Shown piece after piece: positions 1 to 7,085 of a stretch of 25,994 nucleotides of DNA. The translations under genes and the position numbers were made by a program. Position 1 is the stretch's first letter. Every line of letters begins with the position of its first letter. The notes beneath the pieces are model-generated. The model did no database searches, was not told where the DNA came from, and worked only from the letters and a program-made list of their open reading frames with translations. The DNA is from JASHVB01 sp035486135 (GTDB lineage: Bacteria > Pseudomonadota > Alphaproteobacteria > Acetobacterales > Acetobacteraceae), in assembly GCA_035486135.1 (NCBI GenBank), contig DATHNI010000025.1, positions 1 through 25,994 on the forward strand, read 5' to 3'.

Positions 1-62
1 GCGTTTCCGTACCAGCCGGCGATTGACACGAAGCACGTTGGTGGGGACAGGCCATTAGTGCC

Positions 63-896
63 GTGGACGTCATCGTCGTCGGCTACCTCGCACTCGACGA
101 CATCACCTGTCCGGCCGGCCATTTCACGTCGGTGCCTGGCGGGGCCGCGTACTACTCCGCGGCGGCCGCAGCCGCGGCAGGAGCCCGTGTCGCGCTGGTG
201 GCGTCCGCAGGCGCGGACTTTCCTGGAGAGGCACTGGAACAATTGGAAGGGGTAGGCGTCGTGATCGACTCTGTGCGGCGCGACGACGGACCGTCGCCAC
301 GGTCGCGGATGGTCGATCCGTCCGGACGTGAGCGCACCGCGCCGCATCATCGCGATCCAACATGGTGGGCGGCGCAACGGCGACTGGCACCGCCGATCGC
401 TCCGGGAGGTGCGGCGGCATACGTGTTCAATGCCATGTCGGTCGAGATCCTGGCAGCCCAGGTTGCCGCGCGCCGACCGACCGATCGGATGGTGCTGGAC
501 ACCAGCGTGGCGTTCGCCAGCGTTCAGGCCGGGGCAATCCTGGCGCAAGTTCCGCACATGCATCTGTTCGCCCCTAGCCGCGAGGAGACGCGTCTGCTGC
601 TGCCGGGACTGGATGACGACGCGGCACTCGCGGTACTTGCGGCGCAGGTGCCGATCGCGGTGCATAAGCGTGGCGCCGATGGCCTTGGGCTGCTACGCCA
701 TGGCGGAACCACACTCGTTGAGGCGACCCGGGCCTTGGAGATCGTGGACACGACCGGCGCGGGGGACAGCGTCGTTGGTGCCCTCGCCGCGGGGCTGGCG
801 CAGGGTCTGCCAGATCGGGAGTTGCTGCGACTGGCCAGCAAAATTGCCGCGACGGCTATTGCCGGCGTAGGGATCGCCGGGCTGGTGAAGCAGTGA
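63..896 (+). CDS. PfkB-family carbohydrate kinase
   Basis: A 277-aa cytoplasmic sugar kinase of the PfkB/ribokinase superfamily, which transfers phosphate from ATP to a sugar or nucleoside hydroxyl. The N-terminus MDVIVVGYLALDD is the usual first strand. PGGAAYYSA near residues 24-32 is the Gly-Gly sugar-binding region. DTTGAGDSVVGAL at 229-241 is PfkB signature 2, with D235 as the expected catalytic base and GAG as the anion hole. The start is GTG at 63: an in-frame stop lies at 24-26 and no ATG occurs between. At 277 aa it is slightly short for the family (about 300) but has both ends. The substrate cannot be read from the sequence. Its only close neighbour is a convergent MFS exporter, which gives no pathway hint. 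Confidence 0.88.
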   Translation: MDVIVVGYLALDDITCPAGHFTSVPGGAAYYSAAAAAAAGARVALVASAGADFPGEALEQLEGVGVVIDSVRRDDGPSPRSRMVDPSGRERTAPHHRDPTWWAAQRRLAPPIAPGGAAAYVFNAMSVEILAAQVAARRPTDRMVLDTSVAFASVQAGAILAQVPHMHLFAPSREETRLLLPGLDDDAALAVLAAQVPIAVHKRGADGLGLLRHGGTTLVEATRALEIVDTTGAGDSVVGALAAGLAQGLPDRELLRLASKIAATAIAGVGIAGLVKQ

Positions 897-916
897 CCAC
901 ATTGCAGGAAATGTGG
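897..916 (+). terminator. Stem-loop after the PfkB kinase gene, possible weak terminator
   Basis: A 7-bp perfect stem (CCACATT / AATGTGG) with a 6-nt loop begins directly after the kinase stop codon, in the 67-bp space between two convergent genes. No T-run follows, so intrinsic termination is only a possibility. Confidence 0.3.
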
Positions 917-963
917 CTGGGATATCCACCCGACAGGCTCACATTGGGCTGAGCAACGGATGA

Positions 964-2493
964 TTACTCGGCGGCGGCCTCGATCACCTTCCGCGGCAGG
1001 CGCATCATCAGAAGCAGCAGCCATGCCGGCACGGTCGCCGCGATCAGCAACACATAGTTGTCAGCGTAGGCGACGATCTGTGCCTGCTGGTTGATGATCC
1101 GATCCAGCAATGCCGCGCCGTGCCCGGTCGCCGGATCGAGCCAGTGACGCATGGGCACCGCCGCCTGCAAGGCTCGATTGAACGGGGTCACCGACGCGCC
1201 GATCATCTCATGCATCGCCTGGGTATTGCGCGCCAGCACCGTCATCGCGACCGAGACGCCGATCGCCGCGCCGAGATTGCGCAACAGGCTGAACAGCGCC
1301 GCGCCCTCGGTTCGCATTGACGGAGCCAGGGTGACGAACGCCAGCACCTGGATCGGGGTGAACAACAGTCCCATGGCGGCGCCCTGGATCACGATCGCGA
1401 CGATGATTTCGCGTTGTGAGACGTCCGGCGTCCAGCGCGTCATCAGCCAATACGTGTAGCTGAGCATCAGCAGTCCGATCCCCACCAGCACGCGTGCGTC
1501 AATCCGTGACGCCAGGCGCCCGGTCATCATGGTGGTGACCAGGCTGCCGAACCCGCGTGGCGCCATGATCAGGCCCGCGGTTTCCACCGGATAATTGCTC
1601 AGCACCTGAAGCCATGGCGTCATCAGGGCGAGGCTGGACACCATGAAGATGCCGACCATGAACATCAGCAGAACGCCGGACGCGAAATTGACGTCCCGAA
1701 ACAGCACCGGCCGGATCAGTGGCTGGCGCGCAGACGATACGTGAACCAGGAAAAGATAGAATCCCAGGCTGGCGAACACGGCCTCGGCGATGATCTCGTG
1801 CGAAGTGAACCAGTCCTTGTCCTGGCCGCGGTCCAGCATCAACTGCAAGGCGCCGATGCCGATCGCCAGCACGCTGAAGCCGAGCCAGTCGAAGCGCAGA
1901 CGTTGCTGCGCTCCGCCGCCCGGCAGGAAGATCATCAGGCCGGCGGCGGCGAGCAATCCGAACGGCAGGTTGATGTAGAAGACGTAGCGCCAGGTGTAGG
2001 TCTCGGTGAGCCAGCCGCCGACCGTCGGGCCCATGATCGGCCCGAGCATCACGCCGACACCCCAGATTGCCATGGCGAACCCTCGGCGCTCGGACGGGTA
2101 GATGTCGAGCAACGTGGCCTGCGACAACGGTACTAACGCGGCGCCGAACGTGCCCTGAAGCACGCGGAACACGACGATCTGGCTGAGCGACTGGGCCGCG
2201 CCGCAGAGCATCGAGGTGATGGTGAAGCCGAAGATGCAGCCGACATAGAGCGGCTTGCGGCCGTAACGGGCCGCCAGCCAGCCGACCGGTGCCGTCATGA
2301 TCGCCGACGCGGTGATGTAGGACGTCAGGACCCAGGTGATCTCGTCGAAGCTCGAGGAGAAGCTGCCTTGCATGTAGGGTAGCGCCACATTGGCGATGGT
2401 CTGGTCGAGCAATTGCAGCACGGTGGCGAGGATCGCGCACGCCGTGATCATCGCCCGATGGGGCACATCCTGGTGGTCCGTTTCTCCCGGCAT
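964..2493 (-). CDS. DHA2-family (EmrB/QacA-type) MFS drug exporter
   Basis: A 509-aa inner-membrane proton-driven exporter of the 14-TM DHA2 group of the major facilitator superfamily. LDQTIANVALPYMQ near residues 28-41 matches the DHA2 motif in TM1. WVLTSYITASAIMTAPVGWL followed by AARYGRKP is the TM2 and loop 2-3 motif A. GVMLGPIMGPTVGGWL is the antiporter motif C. A hydrophobic terminal helix (YVLLIAATVPAWLLLLMM) is followed by a short basic tail. Length is typical of EmrB. EmrB proteins usually work with an EmrA/HlyD periplasmic adaptor encoded next to them; none is present here, so the partner is elsewhere or not used. The start at 2493 places the first residues just before TM1; no strong ribosome-binding site is visible. 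Substrate unknown. Confidence 0.92.
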   Translation of the reverse strand: MPGETDHQDVPHRAMITACAILATVLQLLDQTIANVALPYMQGSFSSSFDEITWVLTSYITASAIMTAPVGWLAARYGRKPLYVGCIFGFTITSMLCGAAQSLSQIVVFRVLQGTFGAALVPLSQATLLDIYPSERRGFAMAIWGVGVMLGPIMGPTVGGWLTETYTWRYVFYINLPFGLLAAAGLMIFLPGGGAQQRLRFDWLGFSVLAIGIGALQLMLDRGQDKDWFTSHEIIAEAVFASLGFYLFLVHVSSARQPLIRPVLFRDVNFASGVLLMFMVGIFMVSSLALMTPWLQVLSNYPVETAGLIMAPRGFGSLVTTMMTGRLASRIDARVLVGIGLLMLSYTYWLMTRWTPDVSQREIIVAIVIQGAAMGLLFTPIQVLAFVTLAPSMRTEGAALFSLLRNLGAAIGVSVAMTVLARNTQAMHEMIGASVTPFNRALQAAVPMRHWLDPATGHGAALLDRIINQQAQIVAYADNYVLLIAATVPAWLLLLMMRLPRKVIEAAAE

Positions 2494-2898
2494 GGTGGCG
2501 GTGTTTTCGCCGTTGGTAGCGTGAAGGGGGAGGATGCGGACAAGAGGCGGGCAGCGTCAAACGCGGGGGGACTACGATCGGATCCAGGTCCGCGCTGGTC
2601 TGGGTTGGAGGGGCCGCCTCGTCTGTCGATGCGTCTTTGATTGCGGCGGGCGGGGGTAGCCGCCACTAGCCCAATGTCGGTCGGCCTCACGCGCCTGCCG
2701 GGCATGATCACAACGATAAACCGCCCGGATTCTTCGCCGTCGCGGGCCGCGCGCGGCCCGTCATCCCCCGAGGCCAAACCACCTGCCCCCCATCAGGGGG
2801 ATAGGGAAGCAGAGTTTCAGACACCAGTATCCTGGGATAGCTTGCATTGGGATCGACATCGGATCGCTCCCAACGAACAAGGGACAGGAGCTTCTGCA
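2494..2898. other. Divergent intergenic region with a G/C-tract palindrome
   Basis: This 405-bp spacer separates the leftward MFS gene from the rightward poxB gene. No convincing gene is present: the poxB frame is open back to 2641, but it has no ribosome-binding site there and no homology to the PoxB family. The notable features are two short palindromes at 2787-2800 and 2828-2839, and a purine-rich ribosome-binding site GGGACAGGAG at 2881-2890 just before the poxB ATG. No clear sigma-70 promoter is visible. Confidence 0.6.
2787..2839. promoter_or_regulatory. Candidate operator: C5-N4-G5 palindrome plus TATCC-TG-GGATA
   Basis: CCCCC-ATCA-GGGGG lies at 2787-2800, followed by ATAGGG, and a second palindrome TATCCTGGGATA lies at 2828-2839. 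Both are within about 110 bp of the poxB start. Operators of the CsoR/RcnR/FrmR family are known to be G-tract palindromes flanked by AT-rich arms, so this is a candidate of that type. The assignment is inference, and an RNA hairpin in the leader is an alternative. Confidence 0.3.
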
Positions 2899-4617
2899 AT
2901 GTCGCAACGAGTGGCCGATGTGTTGATCGAAACTCTCCAGGCTGCCGGCGTGAAGCGGTGCTACGGGATCGTCGGCGACACGCTGAACCGGATCGCCCAC
3001 GCCATTGACCTCAGCGAGATCGAGTGGGTCCATATGCGGCACGAGGAGGCGGGCGCCTTCGCGGCCGGGGCCGAAGCCGAGTTTACCGGCGGTCTGACCG
3101 CCTGCGCCGGCAGTTGTGGGCCCGGCAGCCTCCACTTCATCAACGGGCTTTACGAGGCCAACCGCAATCGCGCGCCGGTCATCCTGATCGCGACCCAGAT
3201 CGTGCGGCAGGACATCGGATTCCAGTCGGTCCAGGAGGTTGACTTCAATGACGTGTACAAGGGCTGCAGTGTCTATTGCGAGATGATCGTGACGCCGGAG
3301 CAAGCCCGGCGCAAAACGGTCGCTGCCTGCCAGGCGGCGTTGACGAAACGTGGCGTCGCCGTGCTGATCGTGCCGGCGGACATCGCCAACGCTCCCGCGC
3401 ACGACGAATTGCCGTATGCCGTTCATGCGCGGCGGCCGCTTCTTCGCCCGGCCGACGCCGATCTCGACGAGATCGCTGCCATCCTCAACAACAACGACTC
3501 GATCGCGATCTATGCCGGCGCCGGCTGCGAGGGGGCGCATGACGAGGTGGTCGCCACGGCGGCGCGGCTTAAAGCCCCGATGGCGCACACCTCACGCGGC
3601 AAGGATTTCGTCGAATACGACAATCCCTACAACGTGGGCATGAGCGGCATGATCGGCGAGCCCGCAGGCTATCATGCCATTCTCAACAGCGAGGTTCTGC
3701 TGTTGCTCGGGTGCGATTTCGCCTGGAGCCAGTTCTATCCCGACAAGGCAAAAATCATCCAGATCGATGCCGACCCGACCCATATCGGCCGGAGGCACCC
3801 GGTCACGATCGGCGCGGTCGGCGATATCAAGGCGACCTTGGACGCATTGCTTCCCCGCCTAAGGCAGCATGACGACAACAGCTTCCTGTCGCATCATTTG
3901 GAGCGCCACCGGAAGGATCGGGCCGCGGCAGACGCCGAAACCGTGTCCGGTCCGAATGCCTCCATTCCCGGGTCGTACCTCGCCAAGATCATCAACAAGC
4001 ATGCGGCCAAGGATGCGTTGTTCACGATCGACGACGGCACTGTGTTGGTCTGGACGCTTCGTCATGTCGATACGGGCGGCAAGCGGCGGACCTTTGGCAG
4101 CCTGCTGCACGGCACGATGGCGAGCGGGATGGCGTCGGCCATCGGATTGCAGAAGTGTCAGCCCGGCCGCCAGGTGGTCTGCATGGCGGGCGACGGCGGC
4201 TTTACCATGCTACTCGGCGATCTGTTGACGGTGGTGCAGGAGAACCTGCCGATCAAGATCGTGGTCTTCGACAACGGCAAGCTCGGCTTCATCGATATCG
4301 AGCAGAAGTCCGCCGGCCTGGAACCAACCTTCACCGACCTGAAAAACCCGGATTTTGGCAAGGTCGCCGAGGCGATGGGGCTCTGGGGACGTTGCGTCTC
4401 GAAGGCAGGCGAACTCGACGAGGCGGTCGGCGCATGGCTCGCGCAGCCCGGTCCTGCCCTGCTGGACGTGAAGGTCAATCCGATGCAACTGGTGATGCCG
4501 CCGTCGCCACTCGTGAGGCCGGAGGCCGTGGTCGGCATGGCGGTCTACACCGCGAAGGCCATGCTGCACGGCAAGGGCCACGACGTCTGGGAGATGATCG
4601 TGGAGAACATACCCTGA
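2899..4617 (+). CDS. poxB: Pyruvate dehydrogenase (quinone) / pyruvate oxidase, PoxB type
   Basis: A thiamine-diphosphate and FAD enzyme expected to oxidise pyruvate to acetate and CO2 with electrons passed to ubiquinone at the inner membrane. It has 572 residues, the same length as E. coli PoxB as I recall it, and aligns by eye over the full length: AGVKRCYGIVGDTLN, MRHEEAGAFAAGAEAEF with the ThDP-activating Glu at 50, CAGSCGPGSLHFINGLYE, EYDNPYNVGMSGMIG in the FAD domain, and GDGGFTMLLGDLLTVVQ at 431-447, the ThDP/Mg motif. The C-terminus (AMLHGKGHDVWEMI) matches the region that in E. coli forms the lipid-binding helix. The frame is open further upstream, but ATG 2899 is preceded by GGGACAGGAG and begins where the family begins. 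The gene stands alone. Acetolactate synthase is the related alternative, less likely given the PoxB-like C-terminus. Confidence 0.93.
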   Translation: MSQRVADVLIETLQAAGVKRCYGIVGDTLNRIAHAIDLSEIEWVHMRHEEAGAFAAGAEAEFTGGLTACAGSCGPGSLHFINGLYEANRNRAPVILIATQIVRQDIGFQSVQEVDFNDVYKGCSVYCEMIVTPEQARRKTVAACQAALTKRGVAVLIVPADIANAPAHDELPYAVHARRPLLRPADADLDEIAAILNNNDSIAIYAGAGCEGAHDEVVATAARLKAPMAHTSRGKDFVEYDNPYNVGMSGMIGEPAGYHAILNSEVLLLLGCDFAWSQFYPDKAKIIQIDADPTHIGRRHPVTIGAVGDIKATLDALLPRLRQHDDNSFLSHHLERHRKDRAAADAETVSGPNASIPGSYLAKIINKHAAKDALFTIDDGTVLVWTLRHVDTGGKRRTFGSLLHGTMASGMASAIGLQKCQPGRQVVCMAGDGGFTMLLGDLLTVVQENLPIKIVVFDNGKLGFIDIEQKSAGLEPTFTDLKNPDFGKVAEAMGLWGRCVSKAGELDEAVGAWLAQPGPALLDVKVNPMQLVMPPSPLVRPEAVVGMAVYTAKAMLHGKGHDVWEMIVENIP

Positions 4618-5041
4618 CGGTCAGGGCGGCGCGGACGTTCCCGAAAAGACAACCGCCGAGAGGAATTGGACAGGAATCGATCGTCAAACTGCATTGACAG
4701 CTTTGCCGTTCCGGATCCGCCAGCTTGAAGAGCGGGGAGGGGAGGCGGACCGCCTCAGCGGCACCGGGCCTCTCCTCGGCTCTACCAGGCACCAATGGCG
4801 CAACGAAAACGGATAGAAATCATATCTGATCTGTAAGTAACACGTCAACAAACAGCAACCAACATCACAAATATTTTGATCTGCTTCCGTCAGAAATCTG
4901 CAATCGACGGGTCACAGTATGGCAATGGTACTGCTTTACGGTGGCCGGACCGCTCAACTGCTACCTCATGTATATTGTGAAATGACAAGAACGGCCGATG
5001 AGCGCTGCGGCCGTTCATGAGCAACTGGGGATGAAGTCATC
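4618..5041. other. Intergenic region, AT-rich upstream of the phosphoesterase
   Basis: A 424-bp gene-free stretch. The poxB stop codon lies inside a small 6-bp stem-loop (4612-4626). A GAGGCG/CGCCTC hairpin occurs at 4742-4756. From about 4800 to 4990 the base composition drops sharply to AT-rich, unlike the rest of the window, which suggests the promoter and regulator sites of the phosphoesterase gene. TATATT at 4971-4976 could be a -10 element, but no good -35 lies at the right distance. Confidence 0.55.
4989..5016 (+). promoter_or_regulatory. Perfect 9-bp stem-loop just upstream of the phosphoesterase start
   Basis: GAACGGCCG (4989-4997) and CGGCCGTTC (5008-5016) form a perfect 9-bp stem with a 10-nt loop. 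It ends 25 nt before the ATG, just upstream of the ribosome-binding site GGGGATGAAG. It could be an mRNA-stabilising or translation-controlling hairpin in the leader, or a dimeric-protein operator. Confidence 0.45.
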
Positions 5042-7000
5042 ATGAAGCGTATAGGACCCTCGCGGCCCTCGCCTGCGATGTGCAGCGCGTTGGCCGCGAT
5101 CACGTTCACCTCGATGAGCGTCGCACCCTTGTGTCAGGCCCTCGCGCAATCACCACAAGACGCCGGCTTCAACGCAACGCGCTCGCCGATCCAGCACGTC
5201 ATCATGATCATCGGCGAAAACCGCACGTTCGACCACGTCTTTGCCACCTACCAGCCGCGACGCGGCGAGACCGTGAACAACCTCCTCTCCGAGGGCATCG
5301 TCAACGCCGACGGCTCCGCCGGTCCGAACTATGCCAAGGCGGCGCAGAACCAGGCGTCGGACACCACGACCTACCAGCTCGATCCCGGTGGCCAGACGCC
5401 CTATTCCGTGCTGCCGCCGGCGATGACCGATGGCGCGCCGTCCGCGGCCAGCGACGAGAACCCGCCCCCCTTCGCCACCCTCGCCGCGGCAACCGCCGTC
5501 GAGAACCAGATCAACGACGGGCTTCCGGCGCAAGACTACAAGCTCCTGACCACCGGCGCGACCGGCCTGGCCGCCGACAGCGTCGATACCCGCGTGCCCA
5601 ACGCAACCAACCTGCCGAACGGCCCCTACCAGCTCAGCAAGGGCATGGGGTACGACAACTACACCGCCAGCCCGGTGCACCGCTTCTATCAGATGTGGCA
5701 GGAAACCTCCTGCAGCGCCTCGCATATCACCGACGCCAACCCGTCCGGCTGCACCAACAAGCTGTTCCCCTGGGTGGAGACCACGATCGGCGCCGGCGAC
5801 AACGGCAATCCACAGCCCGCCGGGTTCACCAACCAGTCCACCGGCGAAGGCGCGGCGTCGATGGGCTTCTATAACATGGCGCAGGGTGACGCGTCCTGGT
5901 TCAAGCACCTGGCGGACACCTACACCATCAGCGACAACTTCCATCAGTCGATCATGGGCGGCACCGGCGCCAACCATATCGCGGTGGGCACCGGACTCGC
6001 GATCTACTACTCCGACGGACAGGGCCACGTCGCCACGCCGCCGGCGAACGAGATCGAGAATCCGAACCCGCAGCCCGGCACCAACAACTACTACGCGCAG
6101 GACGGCTACAGCGGTGGCAGCTACAGCGAATGCTCTGACACCAGCCAGCCTGGCGTTGGCGCGGTGGCGGCCTATCTCGCCAGCCTGCCGTACCGTCCGG
6201 CGATGCGGTGCCAGGCGGGTGCTTACTACCTGCTGAACAACTATAACCCCGGCTACTATGGCGACGGCACGGTAAACACCTCGCCGTTCACCATCCCGCC
6301 GTCCTCGGTGCACACCATCGGCGATACTCTGAACACCGCCCACATCTCGTGGAAATATTACGGCGCCGGCTGGGACAACTATGTCGCGAATCCCAACAGC
6401 GAACTGGGGTCGGTGTATTGCAATATCTGCAATCCGTTCCTGTATGAAACCGAGATCATGACCAGCGCGGCACAGCGCGCCGCCCACCTGGCCGACGTGC
6501 CGAACCTGGAAGCCGACATCAAGTCGGGCAACCTGCCGGCGGTCTCGATCGTTAAGCCGGACGGCCTGCTGGACGGCCACCCGGCTTCTTCCAAGCTCGG
6601 CTTGTTCGAAGCCTTCACCCGCAAGATCGTCGAAGAGGTGCAGCACAATCCGCAGCTCTGGGCGCATACCGCGATCCTGATCACCGAGGATGAGGGCGGC
6701 GGCTACTACGACTCGGGCTACATCCAGCCGCTCGACTTCTTCGGTGACGGCACGCGCATCCCGGCGATCATGGTCTCCCCCTACTCGGTCGGCGGCCATG
6801 TCACGCACACCTACGGCGACCAGGTGTCGTTCCTGAAGTTCGTCGAGTGGAACTGGCACCTGCCTGCGGTGTCAACGGTCGGGCGTGACAACCTGCCGAA
6901 CCCGATCACCCGCGCGTCGAACCCGTACGCGCCGATCAACAGCCCGGCGATCGGCGACATGACGGATATGTTCAACTTCAATACCGGCTTCCGCCACTGA
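5042..7000 (+). CDS. Secreted phosphoesterase, phospholipase C / acid phosphatase (AcpA) superfamily
   Basis: A 652-aa exported hydrolase of phosphate mono- or diesters, phosphoesterase family PF04185 (phospholipase C and AcpA-type acid phosphatases). Residues 1-35 look like a Sec signal peptide (basic start, hydrophobic core, cleavage after ALA at 33-35). HVIMIIGENRTFDH starts near 52 and carries the family metal and nucleophile region (E59, N60). ITEDEGGGYYDSGY near 547-560 carries the second acidic metal-ligand pair (D550, E551). GDGTRIPAIMVSPYS and QVSFLKFVEWNW are typical C-terminal family segments. The ATG is preceded by GGGGATGAAG, and a strong intrinsic terminator follows, so it is probably monocistronic. 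The protein should fold in the periplasm and might leave the cell through the T2SS encoded downstream (inference). The exact substrate cannot be told. Confidence 0.9.
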   Translation: MKRIGPSRPSPAMCSALAAITFTSMSVAPLCQALAQSPQDAGFNATRSPIQHVIMIIGENRTFDHVFATYQPRRGETVNNLLSEGIVNADGSAGPNYAKAAQNQASDTTTYQLDPGGQTPYSVLPPAMTDGAPSAASDENPPPFATLAAATAVENQINDGLPAQDYKLLTTGATGLAADSVDTRVPNATNLPNGPYQLSKGMGYDNYTASPVHRFYQMWQETSCSASHITDANPSGCTNKLFPWVETTIGAGDNGNPQPAGFTNQSTGEGAASMGFYNMAQGDASWFKHLADTYTISDNFHQSIMGGTGANHIAVGTGLAIYYSDGQGHVATPPANEIENPNPQPGTNNYYAQDGYSGGSYSECSDTSQPGVGAVAAYLASLPYRPAMRCQAGAYYLLNNYNPGYYGDGTVNTSPFTIPPSSVHTIGDTLNTAHISWKYYGAGWDNYVANPNSELGSVYCNICNPFLYETEIMTSAAQRAAHLADVPNLEADIKSGNLPAVSIVKPDGLLDGHPASSKLGLFEAFTRKIVEEVQHNPQLWAHTAILITEDEGGGYYDSGYIQPLDFFGDGTRIPAIMVSPYSVGGHVTHTYGDQVSFLKFVEWNWHLPAVSTVGRDNLPNPITRASNPYAPINSPAIGDMTDMFNFNTGFRH

Positions 7001-7017
7001 TCATTACGCCTCTCCGT

Positions 7018-7059
7018 CACTGCCGCACTCCCATCGGAGTGCGGCAGTGCCGCCTTTTT
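7018..7059 (+). terminator. Intrinsic terminator after the phosphoesterase gene
   Basis: A perfect 14-bp GC-rich stem (7018-7031 with 7036-7049) closes a 4-nt CATC loop, 18 nt after the phosphoesterase stop. After a short CCGCC spacer comes TTTTT at 7055-7059. The T-run is offset by about 5 nt, so it may be leaky. The next gene starts only 27 nt further on, so its promoter must lie very close or depend on read-through. Confidence 0.75.
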
Positions 7060-7085
7060 CGCCCGCGCTTCGAGGTGCGAACCCA

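Noticed and set aside
2641..2898. N-terminal extension of the poxB frame by 86 codons
   Set aside because: No ribosome-binding site at 2641, no family homology, and ATG 2899 has a good site and matches the PoxB start.
4844..4914. Possible PhoB boxes before the phosphoesterase gene
   Set aside because: GTCA occurs at 4889 and 4911 (22-bp spacing) and at 4844, but no full 7-bp repeat pair with 11-bp period is present.
5150..6859. A 569-codon frame on the opposite strand of the phosphoesterase gene
   Set aside because: Shadow of a GC-rich gene; composition is Arg/Val/Gly-rich with no family motif, and the sense strand carries the clear phosphoesterase motifs.
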